Assembly (NCBI RefSeq): GCF_021390515.1
Contig: NZ_JAJUXI010000004.1
Span: forward strand, 434,001-498,000
Source: Dyadobacter sp. CY326
GTDB taxonomy: Bacteria; Bacteroidota; Bacteroidia; Cytophagales; Spirosomataceae
Reading direction: 5' to 3'
DNA: 64,000 nucleotides
The position numbers and the translations under genes are program-made. This document shows, piece by piece, positions 44,357 through 53,427 of this stretch (positions are counted from its first letter, which is position 1; each line of letters opens with the position of its first letter). The notes under the pieces are model-generated. The model worked only from the letters and a program-made list of their open reading frames with translations, had not been told where the DNA came from and made no database searches.

Positions 44357-44426
44357 GGCAAAATTGTAAATGCCAGGTTTTGAAAATGAGCTGTTTAACT
44401 ATTTTTAACTATTTGGGAAAGCGCTG

Positions 44427-46820
44427 TTATTCTGCTCGCAGCGCCTCCACCGGATTTGATAATGCTGCTTTTATCGCCTGAACGCTCACCGTTGCCAATG
44501 CGATGATTAACGCAATAAAACCCGACAACGCAAAGATCCACCACGATAAATGCTCGCGATATTCGAAGTTTTGAAGCCACGATTGCATGGCGTAAGCGGC
44601 AATAGGGACGCCAATGACGATGGCAATGAGCACGAGTTTGAGGAAATCTGTTGATAGCAAAATCACAACATTCTGCACGCTCGCTCCCAGCACTTTTCTC
44701 ACGCCGATCTCCTTCGTCCGGGCTTCGGCAGCAAATGCAGCCAGTCCGAACAAACCGAGGCAAGCAATGATAACGGCCAGCACGGCGAACGACAGCAAGA
44801 TGCTTCCTTGTTTCTGTTCAGCTTTATATTGTTGCGAAAAGTTTTCGTCGAGAAAATGGAAATCCAGTTTTGCCTCAGGGTCAAATTCTTTGAAAACGCT
44901 ATTAATGTAAGCCAGCGCCTCTTTGGTTTTTGCTGGCTGAATCCGCACGTAAATGTTGTCCTTGTCCTCAGTTTCAGGCATTTGAATTACGAGCGGTTCA
45001 ATTTTATGTTGTAGTGAATAAGTGTGAAAATCAGCTACGACACCAATTACTTTTGCTTCCTGTGTCGTTCCTTTTTCATCAACAAAATACTTGATTCTCT
45101 TACCGATAGGCGCATTCCACCCTTGCTTTTTGACCATTGCCTCGTTCACAATCACAGCGCCATACAAATCCGCCGGAGCAGCTTCCTTGAAATTCCGTCC
45201 TTGCAGCAATTTGATTTCAAGTGTATTTATATAATCGCCATCAGCGGCAAATCTTTGCAGAATTTGGGTCGATGTGGGCATTTCTCCGGATTCGGTTTCA
45301 ACAAACAATGCGCCTCCGCTGATGCTGTTATTGCCCAATGGATTGCTTGCGGCAGCAACGCTTTCAATGAACGGACTTTGGTTTAACTTTTCCTTAATTG
45401 CCCGGATCTGTTTCCTCGGTTCGTCATTGTCGACATGGAAAGTGAGCACCTGATCTTTATTGAAACCCAGATCTTTATGGGAAACGTAATGCAGCTGGCG
45501 ATATACAATGCCGGAGCAAGCGATCATCACAACGGTTGCAGCAAATTGAAAAACCACTAGCGATTGCCGCAATTGGACGCCGCCAATGTTATTGCCTAAA
45601 CGCCCTTTCAGCGCCTCAACCGGACGGAAGCCCGAAAGCATAATCGCAGGATAAACGCCGCTCAATAATCCAATGACTATAATAAAAGCGGCTGCCATCA
45701 GGATGGTTGAAAATCCATTGCTGTTGTTGATTGTCAGCGCTTTATCGGCCAGTTCGTTAAAGTAAGGCAACGCAAGAATGACCAATAATGCAGCCAGACC
45801 GCCTGCCAAAAAGGTCATTAGAAAAGACTCGGTCAGGAACTGCCCCATCAGTTGCGAGCGTGTCGAACCAACTGCTTTGCGAACGCCAACTTCCCGGACG
45901 CGCTTCATGGATCGAGCCGTGTAAAGATTGATATAATTAATGCAGGCAATGACGAGAATAAGCGCCGCCACGACCGAAAAAATGTAGATCGTGTTAATAT
46001 TGCCGTTAGCGCTTAGCTCATATTCCAAATGCGAATGCAAGTGAATGGACGCAATGGGCTGCAAGGACATTTTGTAATCAATGTCTCCAAGTTCTTTTTT
46101 AAGATATTTTGGAAAAAATGTCGCTAGTTTCTCTTCAAGTTTTTGTGGATTAGCGCCTTCTTTTAATAAAATATAAGTGTAAAGATCCGATTGCTGCCAG
46201 CCGGAAGTGTAATTATCCGGCAATGAGCGTAAAGCGCTGAAATTGAGGTGTGAGTTTGCAGGCACGTCTGCAATGACGCCAGACACGGTGTTTGGGAAGT
46301 TATTTGAAAATAAAACCGTTTTGCCCAGCGCTTTGGAAGCGTCACCAAACAGTTTTTCGGCAAGTGTTTTGGTTAAAACAATTTTTTGCGTGCCCTTTAA
46401 TGCCGTAAGCCTGTCTCCATACAACATTGGATAATTGAAGACCTCAAAAACGGAGGCATCGGTAAAAAATATGTCGTTGGCTTCGATTGCTTTTTCATTA
46501 AAAGTAATGGTGCCGCCACCCTCTGTGCTGATCCGCACGGTTTTATCAATATCGGGATAATCATTCTGCAATGCGGCCGCATATGGAGCCGAAGTTGGCG
46601 CGAGATTAAAGCTTCCGGTCGCCCATTTCCCCTCCTGAACCACGCGGTAAATGCGATCCGCTTTGTCATAAAACCGGTCATAGCTAAGCTCCTCGGCAAC
46701 ATACAGGACCATTAGCCAAACCGCGGCCATGCCTATCGCAAGTCCGCAAACATTGAGGCTGCTAAACAGCCGCTGATTCCGAAAATTTCGAAATGCTATT
46801 TTGAAGTAGTTAGGGAGCAT
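44427..46820 (-). CDS. FtsX/MacB-type ABC transporter permease, about 800 aa
   Basis: The 797-aa protein has the same order as its neighbour: MLPNYFKIAFRNFRNQRLFS, a periplasmic MacB-PCD domain, FtsX core with VREVGVRKAVGSTRSQL, a second periplasmic domain and a second core with TKEIGVRKVLGASVQNV. It is clearly paralogous to the 41940-44345 gene and to the fragment at the window start. These double permeases usually need an ATPase encoded elsewhere. Confidence 0.95.
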   Translation of the reverse strand: MLPNYFKIAFRNFRNQRLFSSLNVCGLAIGMAAVWLMVLYVAEELSYDRFYDKADRIYRVVQEGKWATGSFNLAPTSAPYAAALQNDYPDIDKTVRISTEGGGTITFNEKAIEANDIFFTDASVFEVFNYPMLYGDRLTALKGTQKIVLTKTLAEKLFGDASKALGKTVLFSNNFPNTVSGVIADVPANSHLNFSALRSLPDNYTSGWQQSDLYTYILLKEGANPQKLEEKLATFFPKYLKKELGDIDYKMSLQPIASIHLHSHLEYELSANGNINTIYIFSVVAALILVIACINYINLYTARSMKRVREVGVRKAVGSTRSQLMGQFLTESFLMTFLAGGLAALLVILALPYFNELADKALTINNSNGFSTILMAAAFIIVIGLLSGVYPAIMLSGFRPVEALKGRLGNNIGGVQLRQSLVVFQFAATVVMIACSGIVYRQLHYVSHKDLGFNKDQVLTFHVDNDEPRKQIRAIKEKLNQSPFIESVAAASNPLGNNSISGGALFVETESGEMPTSTQILQRFAADGDYINTLEIKLLQGRNFKEAAPADLYGAVIVNEAMVKKQGWNAPIGKRIKYFVDEKGTTQEAKVIGVVADFHTYSLQHKIEPLVIQMPETEDKDNIYVRIQPAKTKEALAYINSVFKEFDPEAKLDFHFLDENFSQQYKAEQKQGSILLSFAVLAVIIACLGLFGLAAFAAEARTKEIGVRKVLGASVQNVVILLSTDFLKLVLIAIVIGVPIAAYAMQSWLQNFEYREHLSWWIFALSGFIALIIALATVSVQAIKAALSNPVEALRAE

Positions 46821-47171
46821 GATGTGAAGATTTATCAGTTAGGATCAGTGCAGGCAACTGATATGTGCAAATAAAATTAACATGCCAACAAGCGGAAAAG
46901 CTGATAATGAGCTGTTTGGAGCAAATTCGAACGAATGTCGCTGTTCGCTATTGAACATTGGTGTTTGATTTTGGCTGGAAATGTAAATTCTGCTAAAAAA
47001 CTAGCCGATAACTTAATGGCGTCAGCCGCCAGATAATTGAGCCATTATTACAAGCTATTTCTCCTGGAATGTCGAATATCTTGCAAAATAAAATCCCGCC
47101 CCGAGATTGGCGTCGGAAGGGCGGGACGACACTGGTTCAAATTATTTTCATCATTTAAACCGTTTCAATTT
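46821..47171. other. Non-coding region between divergent genes
   Basis: The 351 bases separate the minus-strand permease from the plus-strand lipoprotein. Apart from the GC-rich hairpin at 47094-47126 I see no gene; an open frame from 47037 upstream of the lipoprotein start reads as leader. No clear TAnnTTTG box is present on either strand. Confidence 0.5.
47094..47126 (-). terminator. GC-rich hairpin in the lipoprotein leader
   Basis: TCCCGCCC (47094-47101) pairs perfectly with GGGCGGGA (47119-47126). The T-rich tail (TTTTATTTTG) is on the minus strand, so it looks like a leftward terminator, although no leftward gene precedes it. It could block antisense reading into the permease, or fold in the 5' leader of the lipoprotein mRNA. 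Confidence 0.5.
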
Positions 47172-48176
47172 ATGAAATTAAATTTAAGGAATGTGCTTGT
47201 GTTTACGTTTTTTGGCTTTGCGATTTCGTCCTGCGATAGACCTGGTGCGGACGAGAGCGTTGCTCCGGAAATAGCAACGGAAATAATTGCTTTCAAAGGA
47301 GAGCGGGTCGTTGTTCCGGCGAATTTTCCGAAGGAGCTTTTTGGTCAGACTCAGGAAGAGTTTGACAATTACTATGAGCGGCTTTCACAAATTAAGCATG
47401 CGAAGACTTCCGGTGAATACGCAGGCATCACCTATGAAGAGTTACTGCCGATTTTAGTGAAGCACAATGCTAATTACCCTGTCATCACTTCGGAAGAAGG
47501 AATTTTAGAAAAGGACTTGGAGAGGGTTTTCAGGGACTTTCCAGACATTGAAACGCATGAAGAAGCAAACGAAAAGCGCGGCCTTATTTACGACTATTAT
47601 CAAACGCTCTGCAAGCGCGATGTTGTAGCGGAGGTGATTGCGTTAGAAAGGCTAAGAAATGCAAGAACTGCTGGGCCGTCGCCTGGAAGCTTGACAACTC
47701 CTGAGAAAAATCATTTGTTGCTAAATCCGGGATACGCACAGCATTACATACAGGCTGCAAATGATGTGAATTTCCTGACGCCGAATATATATAATAATGA
47801 CAAAGATGGGAACAACGCAAATGCGTTTAAGCACTCTACTTGGAACGCACTATCAATTCGTTATATCTTAAAGGGAAGTCCAGCAAGCGAGAATCAGGCA
47901 GTCGATTTTACACAAGATGGAACTTCAAAACATGAAATGAATGATGACGGATCGCAAAACCAAATCAAAATAGTAGCCATGGATTTGCACAATAATATGT
48001 CAGCGCGTGAGTGGATGGCAAATGAGACTTCATGGGGGTTTGGACCATTCCGAAAAATACCTAGCGTAGATGATATAATCGCCACAATGATAACGAAGGC
48101 AAATTCAAGCGCGGTTCACCCTTTAATTGACATTTTAAATTTGGCATGGAGGGAACAATCAGACAACTTGGAATAA
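47172..48176 (+). CDS. Lipoprotein with a DUF6973-like C-terminal domain
   Basis: The start at 47172 (MKLNLRNVLVFTFFGFAISSC) gives a lipoprotein signal with lipobox ISSC. The 334-aa product has an acidic helical middle part, and a C-terminal domain from about 220 with NANAFKHSTWNALSIRYI, a later EMNDDGSQ and MDLHNNMSAREWM. The pattern A-F-x-H-x-x-W-N-A-L followed by D-L-H-N-N resembles DUF6973, a domain found in secreted and Rhs-type proteins. Three homologous small lipoprotein genes follow at once. An effector or surface enzyme role is an inference; the His-rich motifs suggest a metal or hydrolase site. Confidence 0.7.
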   Translation: MKLNLRNVLVFTFFGFAISSCDRPGADESVAPEIATEIIAFKGERVVVPANFPKELFGQTQEEFDNYYERLSQIKHAKTSGEYAGITYEELLPILVKHNANYPVITSEEGILEKDLERVFRDFPDIETHEEANEKRGLIYDYYQTLCKRDVVAEVIALERLRNARTAGPSPGSLTTPEKNHLLLNPGYAQHYIQAANDVNFLTPNIYNNDKDGNNANAFKHSTWNALSIRYILKGSPASENQAVDFTQDGTSKHEMNDDGSQNQIKIVAMDLHNNMSAREWMANETSWGFGPFRKIPSVDDIIATMITKANSSAVHPLIDILNLAWREQSDNLE

Positions 48177-48267
48177 GCTCTACAACGATTTATATAGCCC
48201 TAATCAACACTTGGTCCAAGTCGATCCGTTGACGAATTAAGAACTAACCTGTAAACAATGACTCGAT

Positions 48268-48717
48268 ATGAGAAACTTGCCTAGAATAGTCTGTTTTTTG
48301 CTAGCTATGAATCTGACCGGATGCCACGAAGTTTCTCATCCTCATGTGGACACCTTGTATGTAAATGGTGGCACCGAAGAAGCAGAAAAGTTGGAAGCCA
48401 TTCCGAAATTGTATGCGCATTATGTAAACAGCCAAAAAGATAAGGAGGCGTATGAGGTTATTTCAAATGGTAATGGCCGGTTCATTCTTAATTACACTCC
48501 AAAACTGGAATTGCTAACGCTGTGTGCAGATCCGGGAAGTGGTTGGTTAAACCAATTCAAAAATGTGAAAGAAGTAACGCTTCAAAAACTCGCTTTAGGT
48601 GGTTATTCCTTTGATAGCCTCGGCAAGATTGCATCAGATCCGATCGGTTACGATAGTTTGCTCATTGTGAATGAGCCGTTTATTAATGTTAAAACGAATG
48701 GTAGTCCAAGTCTATAA
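48268..48717 (+). CDS. Small lipoprotein, first of three tandem paralogues
   Basis: The 149-aa product has a lipoprotein signal (FLLAMNLTGC). The mature part contains the shared family core: AYEVISNGNGRFILNY, LLTLCADPGSGWLNQF, then YDSLLIVNEPF and VKTNGSPSL. I do not recognise the family. It begins 91 bp after the DUF6973-like gene and is followed after 12 bp by its paralogue. A role as an immunity or partner protein for the upstream lipoprotein is an inference. Confidence 0.8.
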   Translation: MRNLPRIVCFLLAMNLTGCHEVSHPHVDTLYVNGGTEEAEKLEAIPKLYAHYVNSQKDKEAYEVISNGNGRFILNYTPKLELLTLCADPGSGWLNQFKNVKEVTLQKLALGGYSFDSLGKIASDPIGYDSLLIVNEPFINVKTNGSPSL

Positions 48718-48729
48718 CCAAATGCTTCT

Positions 48730-49173
48730 ATGATTCTAAAATTGAGGTTGATTTTGCAGATGCTGTTTCTGATGAGCTGCCATGAACTTTCGCATCCCGA
48801 CGTCGATACGCTTTATATCGATGGGAAAGACCGGGAGGAATCGCGTGCGGATGCTATTAATACTTTGTATGATCATTATATGAACAGCACAAAAGAAAAG
48901 GAGGTTTACGAGGTGATTGCAAGAGGGAACGGAAGATTCATAATCAATTATGTTCCCGAATTGAAGCTCTTGACCCTCTGCGGCGATCCCGGAAGCGGTT
49001 GGGGTCCTCAGTTTAAGGAGGTTGACGAAGCCGCATTGCAAAGACTAATAAATGATAAAATCACCTTTGACGATCTACATGGTGTAGGGTCTATCGGAAG
49101 TGCTTTTGACAGTGTTTTGGTCAGGAATAATCCGATGTATAGTGTGAAAACAAACGGATACCCCAGTATTTAA
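48730..49173 (+). CDS. Small lipoprotein, second of three tandem paralogues
   Basis: The 147-aa product has a short lipoprotein signal (LQMLFLMSC). It is closest to its upstream neighbour: both have CHE(V/L)SHP(H/D)VDTLY just after the lipid Cys. The core reads VYEVIARGNGRFIINY, LLTLCGDPGSGWGPQF and VKTNGYPSI. Two bases separate its stop from the next start, so the three paralogues are one transcript. Confidence 0.8.
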   Translation: MILKLRLILQMLFLMSCHELSHPDVDTLYIDGKDREESRADAINTLYDHYMNSTKEKEVYEVIARGNGRFIINYVPELKLLTLCGDPGSGWGPQFKEVDEAALQRLINDKITFDDLHGVGSIGSAFDSVLVRNNPMYSVKTNGYPSI

Positions 49174-49175
49174 CT

Positions 49176-49607
49176 ATGAAACTGAGACGAACGATATTAC
49201 TATTTCTGATATGTTCACTGGCCGGTTGTATCGGTTCAGTGAACCCGATTTCGACAAGAACATTGCTTCTAGAAGAAGGGGATAGAGTATCACAAAGACG
49301 CGATGCCATTCCAAAACTTTATGAATTTTACAACAATAGACCAGATGATAGGGAGGGCTACGAGGTAATATCTAAACGAGGCGGGAAATTTATCTTAAAC
49401 TACGTCCCGAGTCTGGGTCTGTTAACTTTGTGTGGAAAGCCCGGGCTCGGTTGGTCAAAGCAATTTATCGATGTCGATGAGACTCTACTCAAAACGCTGG
49501 TAGATAACAAGGCCACATTTGATGACCTTAACACTGGGAAATATGATACTTTGTTGGTCACAAAAACGCCAGTCTTTCGTGTTAATACGAATGGAAAACC
49601 TTTTTAA
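49176..49607 (+). CDS. Small lipoprotein, third and most divergent tandem paralogue
   Basis: The 143-aa product has lipobox SLAGC. It keeps the core (GYEVISKRGGKFILNY, LLTLCGKPGLGWSKQF, YDTLLVTKTPVF, VNTNGKPF) but has lost the CHExSHP segment after the lipid Cys. Divergence of the first 35 mature residues with a conserved core suggests an old duplication with changing surface. It ends 78 bp before glyS, which has its own promoter. Confidence 0.8.
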   Translation: MKLRRTILLFLICSLAGCIGSVNPISTRTLLLEEGDRVSQRRDAIPKLYEFYNNRPDDREGYEVISKRGGKFILNYVPSLGLLTLCGKPGLGWSKQFIDVDETLLKTLVDNKATFDDLNTGKYDTLLVTKTPVFRVNTNGKPF

Positions 49608-49621
49608 TAAGGCAAATTCCC

Positions 49622-49629
49622 TAATTTTG
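49622..49629 (+). promoter_or_regulatory. -7 box of glyS
   Basis: TAATTTTG is a perfect TAnnTTTG element 56 bp upstream of the glyS ATG at 49686. A -33 TTG is not obvious. Confidence 0.5.
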
Positions 49630-49685
49630 CCAATTAGCTGAATTCAGTGGATAATTGTCGTTTTTAATCGAATTAAACAAATAGA

Positions 49686-51170
49686 ATGAACCAAGCACCT
49701 GCTACTTCTTTACAAGACATTGTTGGGCATGCCAAAGAATACGGTTTTGTGTTTCCATCTTCTGAAATATATGACGGCTTGCAAGCTGTTTATGACTACG
49801 GTCAAAATGGTGTTGAGCTAAAAAATAACCTTAAAGCAGCGTGGTGGAAGGCCATGACGCAACTGCACGATAACATTGTCGGCATTGATGCGGCCATTTT
49901 TATGCATCCGCTAACCTGGAAAGCTTCCGGTCACGTGGATGGTTTTAATGATCCGATGATCGATAATAAAGATTCCAAAAAAAGATATCGTGCAGATCAG
50001 TTGCTGGAAGGCAGGGCTGAGCAGTACGAAGCGGAAGGACAGCCTGAAAAAGCGCAGGCTTTGCTGGCTGAAATGGGACGATTGCTGAGCGCGGAAGACT
50101 TGACCGGTGTTCGTGAATTGATCATTGCCGAAAATATTAAATGTCCGGTTTCAGGAACGACCAACTGGACGGAAGTGCGGCAGTTTAACCTGATGTTTAG
50201 CACGCAGGTGGGCTCGGTGGCGGAGGAATCCAACCTGATTTATCTGCGTCCGGAAACGGCTCAGGGGATTTTCGTCAACTTCCTGAATGTGCAGAAAAGT
50301 GGTCGCATGAAAATTCCTTTTGGCATTGCGCAAATTGGTAAAGCATTTAGAAATGAGATCGTTGCGCGTCAGTTTACATTCCGTATGCGGGAATTTGAAC
50401 AAATGGAAATGCAATTTTTCATTCGCCCCGGCACTGAAATGGCCTGGTATGAAAGCTGGAAAGAAGCACGCATGAAGTTTCATAAAGCGATTGGCTTACC
50501 GGCCGAAAAACTGAAATTCCACGATCACGAAAAGCTTGCACATTATGCCAATGCTGCCGTTGACATTGAATATCAGTTCCCATTTGGTTTCAGAGAAATG
50601 GAAGGAATCCATTCAAGAACCGATTTTGACCTGCGAAATCACCAGGAATTGTCTAAGAAAAAACAACAGTATTTCGACTCTGACCTGGACGAAAATGGCA
50701 AGCCTTACGGAAATTACATTCCTTATGTGGTGGAAACTTCGGTTGGTGCCGACAGACTTTTCCTTGCTGCGTTCTGCAATGCTTATACGGTAGAAACGGT
50801 TGGGGAAGGCGAAAATGTTAAGGAAAGAACTTATCTCAAATTGCATCCGGCCCTTGCTCCATTCAAAGTGGCAGTGCTTCCGTTGGTTAAAAAAGATGGA
50901 TTGGCAGAGAAAGCACAAGCAATTGCAAACTCGCTAAAATCTTCTTTCCGAACCACTTATGATGACGGCGCTGCGATTGGAAAGCGTTACACACGCCAGG
51001 ATTTAATTGGAACTCCGTTTTGTGTTGCCGTGGATTATCAAACAATGGAAGACGATACGGTTACGATCCGCCATCGCGATACGATGGAGCAGGAGCGTGT
51101 GGCAATCAGTGAATTAAAAGAGAAAATTGGTTATCAGGTTGCGATCGAAAGGATCTTGGAAGCAATTTAA
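49686..51170 (+). CDS. glyS: Glycine--tRNA ligase (dimeric type)
   Basis: The 494-aa protein is the single-chain class II GlyRS. It has KEYGFVFPSSEIYDGLQAVY, YGQNGVELKNNLKAAWW, the motif LRPETAQGIFVNF, motif 2 FGIAQIGKAFRNEI and the motif 3 region VGADRLFLAAFC. A C-terminal anticodon-binding domain begins at LAPFKVAVLPL. It is the archaeal/eukaryotic-like alpha-2 type common in Bacteroidota. A terminator follows. Confidence 0.97.
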   Translation: MNQAPATSLQDIVGHAKEYGFVFPSSEIYDGLQAVYDYGQNGVELKNNLKAAWWKAMTQLHDNIVGIDAAIFMHPLTWKASGHVDGFNDPMIDNKDSKKRYRADQLLEGRAEQYEAEGQPEKAQALLAEMGRLLSAEDLTGVRELIIAENIKCPVSGTTNWTEVRQFNLMFSTQVGSVAEESNLIYLRPETAQGIFVNFLNVQKSGRMKIPFGIAQIGKAFRNEIVARQFTFRMREFEQMEMQFFIRPGTEMAWYESWKEARMKFHKAIGLPAEKLKFHDHEKLAHYANAAVDIEYQFPFGFREMEGIHSRTDFDLRNHQELSKKKQQYFDSDLDENGKPYGNYIPYVVETSVGADRLFLAAFCNAYTVETVGEGENVKERTYLKLHPALAPFKVAVLPLVKKDGLAEKAQAIANSLKSSFRTTYDDGAAIGKRYTRQDLIGTPFCVAVDYQTMEDDTVTIRHRDTMEQERVAISELKEKIGYQVAIERILEAI

Positions 51171-51187
51171 CGATCATTATAAAAAGG

Positions 51188-51221
51188 AAAAGGGCTGTTT
51201 TGGAAAAAGCAGCCCTTTTTT
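51188..51221 (+). terminator. Terminator of glyS
   Basis: AAAAGGGCTG (51188-51197) pairs with CAGCCCTTTT (51210-51219) and T residues continue. It lies 17 bp past the stop codon. Confidence 0.88.
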
Positions 51222-51243
51222 AATGGTTGATGCGTGACGCAGG

Positions 51244-51501
51244 TTACTTGGTTGTATGCAGGCGCACGAGATCTTCTGAGTTTTCATTGATCAGATCGAC
51301 GATATCAACGCCCAGAATTTGAGCAATTTGTATCAGCCGCTCCAAAGTAAGGCGCGTGTAACCCAATTCTATCTTGCTGTAAGCATTTTGTGAAATGCCG
51401 AGTTTCATTGCCAGATATTCCTGCGTGTAATTACGAAATTCTCTGATCTTCCGAATGTTATGAGCTACCGATCTGATTTTTGAATCGATTGTTTGTGTCA
51501 T
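51244..51501 (-). CDS. XRE family transcriptional regulator
   Basis: The 85-aa protein is a single Cro/C1-type helix-turn-helix: NIRKIREFRNYTQEYLAMKLGISQNAYSKIELGYTRLTLERL. No C-terminal effector domain is attached. It is convergent with glyS and divergent from pncB. No toxin gene is adjacent, so it is more likely a stand-alone regulator than an antitoxin. Confidence 0.93.
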   Translation of the reverse strand: MTQTIDSKIRSVAHNIRKIREFRNYTQEYLAMKLGISQNAYSKIELGYTRLTLERLIQIAQILGVDIVDLINENSEDLVRLHTTK

Positions 51502-51639
51502 GAAACGTTGATTTAGTTTGCTGGGTTAATGTCAGCTTTACCAGAACATACGAATTTGAAGGTCATTCCAGATCTTCCAAAGTAGACTTAGTCGCGAATA
51601 TTTGCTAAATAGTCAGTCTTTAATCATTCAAAAACACGC

Positions 51640-53109
51640 ATGATCAACAAATTGTATGACACATCACTAAGCTTACTGACTGATCTTTACCAACTTACCA
51701 TGGCTTACGGCTATTGGAAAGCGGGCAAGGCGGAGCAGGAGGCGGTCTTTAATCTCTATTTCCGAAAACATCCATTTCAGGGCGGATTCACCATTTCTTG
51801 CGGTTTGAGCAGCGTAATTGATTATCTGAACGATTACCGGTTTAGTGAAGCAGATTTGGAATATGTAGGTTCTTTAACCGGAAACGATGGTTCGAAGCTT
51901 TTCGAACATGGCTTTCTAGAATATTTGCGGACAATGAAGCTGGAATGCAGCATTCACGCCATTCCGGAGGGGACTGTGGTTTTTCCAAATGAGCCTTTGC
52001 TTCGTATCCAAGGGCCGATTCTCCAATGCCAACTTCTGGAAACGCCACTTTTAAATCTGATTAATTTTCAGTCTTTGATCGCAACAAAAGCGGCGCGAAT
52101 GCGGCTGGTTGCTAAGGATGATGTGTTGTTGGAATTCGGTTTGCGGCGTGCGCAGGGTCCGGACGGAGGCGTAACTGCGAGTCGGGCGGCATATATCGGT
52201 GGCTTTGATGCGACGTCTAATGTCATTGCAGGAAAGGTTTACGACATTCCGGTTAAGGGCACGCACGCGCACAGCTGGGTGATGTCTTTCGATAGTGAAC
52301 TTGAAGCTTTTGAGACTTACGCAAAGCACATGCCCAACAATGTGACATTGCTTGTCGACACTTACGATTCGCTGAATGGCGTTCAAAATGCAATTAAGGC
52401 AGGGCAGAAGCTGCGTGAACGTGGTTATGATTTGAACGGAATAAGGCTGGATTCGGGTGATTTAGCTTATTTGAGCATTGAGGCCAGGAGCATGTTGGAT
52501 GAAGCAGGATTTGAAAAAACAAACATTGTCGCCAGCAACGACCTCGACGAATATATCATGGACAGTTTAAAGATCCAGGGCTCAAAAATCAATGTTTGGG
52601 GCATCGGGACGAAGCTGGTGACTGCCTTCGATCAGCCTGCATTGGGAGGCGTTTACAAATTGGCGGCCATTAAAACAGCGTCAGGCGAATGGGATTACAA
52701 GCTCAAACTTTCCGAACAAGCCATCAAGGTTTCGACGCCCGGCATACAGCAAGTGCGGCGATTCCGAGATGCGAGTGGTTTTGTTTCGGACATGATTTTT
52801 AATGTTGAAACACCGATGGAAACGAAACCGACAATGGTGGATCCCTATGACTTTACCAAAAACCGGTCCTTCGCGGAGGATGTGCAATTTGAAGATTTGT
52901 TAGTGCCGGTTTTTACCAAAGGACATTTGGTTTATACATTGCCATCCGTGCATGAAACGCGCCGCCGTGTGCAACAGCAATTGGCAAATTTGCATAAGGG
53001 AAGCAAGCGTTTTGTTAATCCGCACACCTATCCGGTTGGATTAGAAAAAGGTCTTTTTGATCTAAAAACGGACCTTATCATTAAATTAAGGGCTGCTAAT
53101 AAATCTTAA
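51640..53109 (+). CDS. pncB: Nicotinate phosphoribosyltransferase
   Basis: The 489-aa protein has the NAPRTase core: LLTDLYQLTMAYGYWKAGK at the N-terminus, then LEFGLRRAQGPDGG (catalytic block), GTHAHSWVMSF (the active-site His region), LVDTYDSLNG and GIRLDSGDLAYLS. It joins nicotinate and PRPP to nicotinate mononucleotide in NAD salvage. The longer form of the family is about this size. It is followed after 13 bp by a DUF3820 gene. Confidence 0.96.
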   Translation: MINKLYDTSLSLLTDLYQLTMAYGYWKAGKAEQEAVFNLYFRKHPFQGGFTISCGLSSVIDYLNDYRFSEADLEYVGSLTGNDGSKLFEHGFLEYLRTMKLECSIHAIPEGTVVFPNEPLLRIQGPILQCQLLETPLLNLINFQSLIATKAARMRLVAKDDVLLEFGLRRAQGPDGGVTASRAAYIGGFDATSNVIAGKVYDIPVKGTHAHSWVMSFDSELEAFETYAKHMPNNVTLLVDTYDSLNGVQNAIKAGQKLRERGYDLNGIRLDSGDLAYLSIEARSMLDEAGFEKTNIVASNDLDEYIMDSLKIQGSKINVWGIGTKLVTAFDQPALGGVYKLAAIKTASGEWDYKLKLSEQAIKVSTPGIQQVRRFRDASGFVSDMIFNVETPMETKPTMVDPYDFTKNRSFAEDVQFEDLLVPVFTKGHLVYTLPSVHETRRRVQQQLANLHKGSKRFVNPHTYPVGLEKGLFDLKTDLIIKLRAANKS

Positions 53110-53122
53110 ACTTCGTCAAATT

Positions 53123-53356
53123 ATGCAAGAAGCCCCACTGCCTGACCCGGCATTACTTAAAGAACTCCTTCAATATAAAATGCCTTTTGGCAAACACAAG
53201 GATATGCTGATTGCCGACCTGCCCGTTTCTTATTTGGAGTGGTTTCAACGCCAGGGATTTCCGGCAGGCAAGCTTGGCATGCTCCTCAGCACCATGTATG
53301 AGATCAAGATCAATGGCTTGGAGTCGCTTTTGTATAGACTGCGCAAAATGGGTTGA
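53123..53356 (+). CDS. DUF3820 family protein
   Basis: The 77-aa protein matches DUF3820: YKMPFGKHKDMLIADLPVSYLEWFQRQGFPAGKLGMLL. The M-P-F-G-K-H and LPxxYLxWF motifs are diagnostic of this small family. It is probably cotranscribed with pncB. Function is unknown. Confidence 0.9.
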   Translation: MQEAPLPDPALLKELLQYKMPFGKHKDMLIADLPVSYLEWFQRQGFPAGKLGMLLSTMYEIKINGLESLLYRLRKMG

Positions 53357-53368
53357 TTTGAAACTAAA

Positions 53369-53408
53369 TGAGCTCTTAACCATCGCCATCGCATTGATTA
53401 AGAGCTCA
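53369..53408. terminator. Inverted repeat between convergent genes
   Basis: TGAGCTCTTAA (53369-53379) and TTAAGAGCTCA (53398-53408) form a perfect 11-bp stem with an 18-nt loop. There is no T tract directly after it. It lies between DUF3820 and the M16 protease gene and could stop both transcripts. Confidence 0.55.
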
Positions 53409-53427
53409 TAATGTTATTTGTTCCTCA

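Noticed and set aside
53211..53411. Plus-strand ORF overlapping DUF3820
   Set aside because: It is out of frame with the recognisable DUF3820 protein and ends in the inverted repeat.
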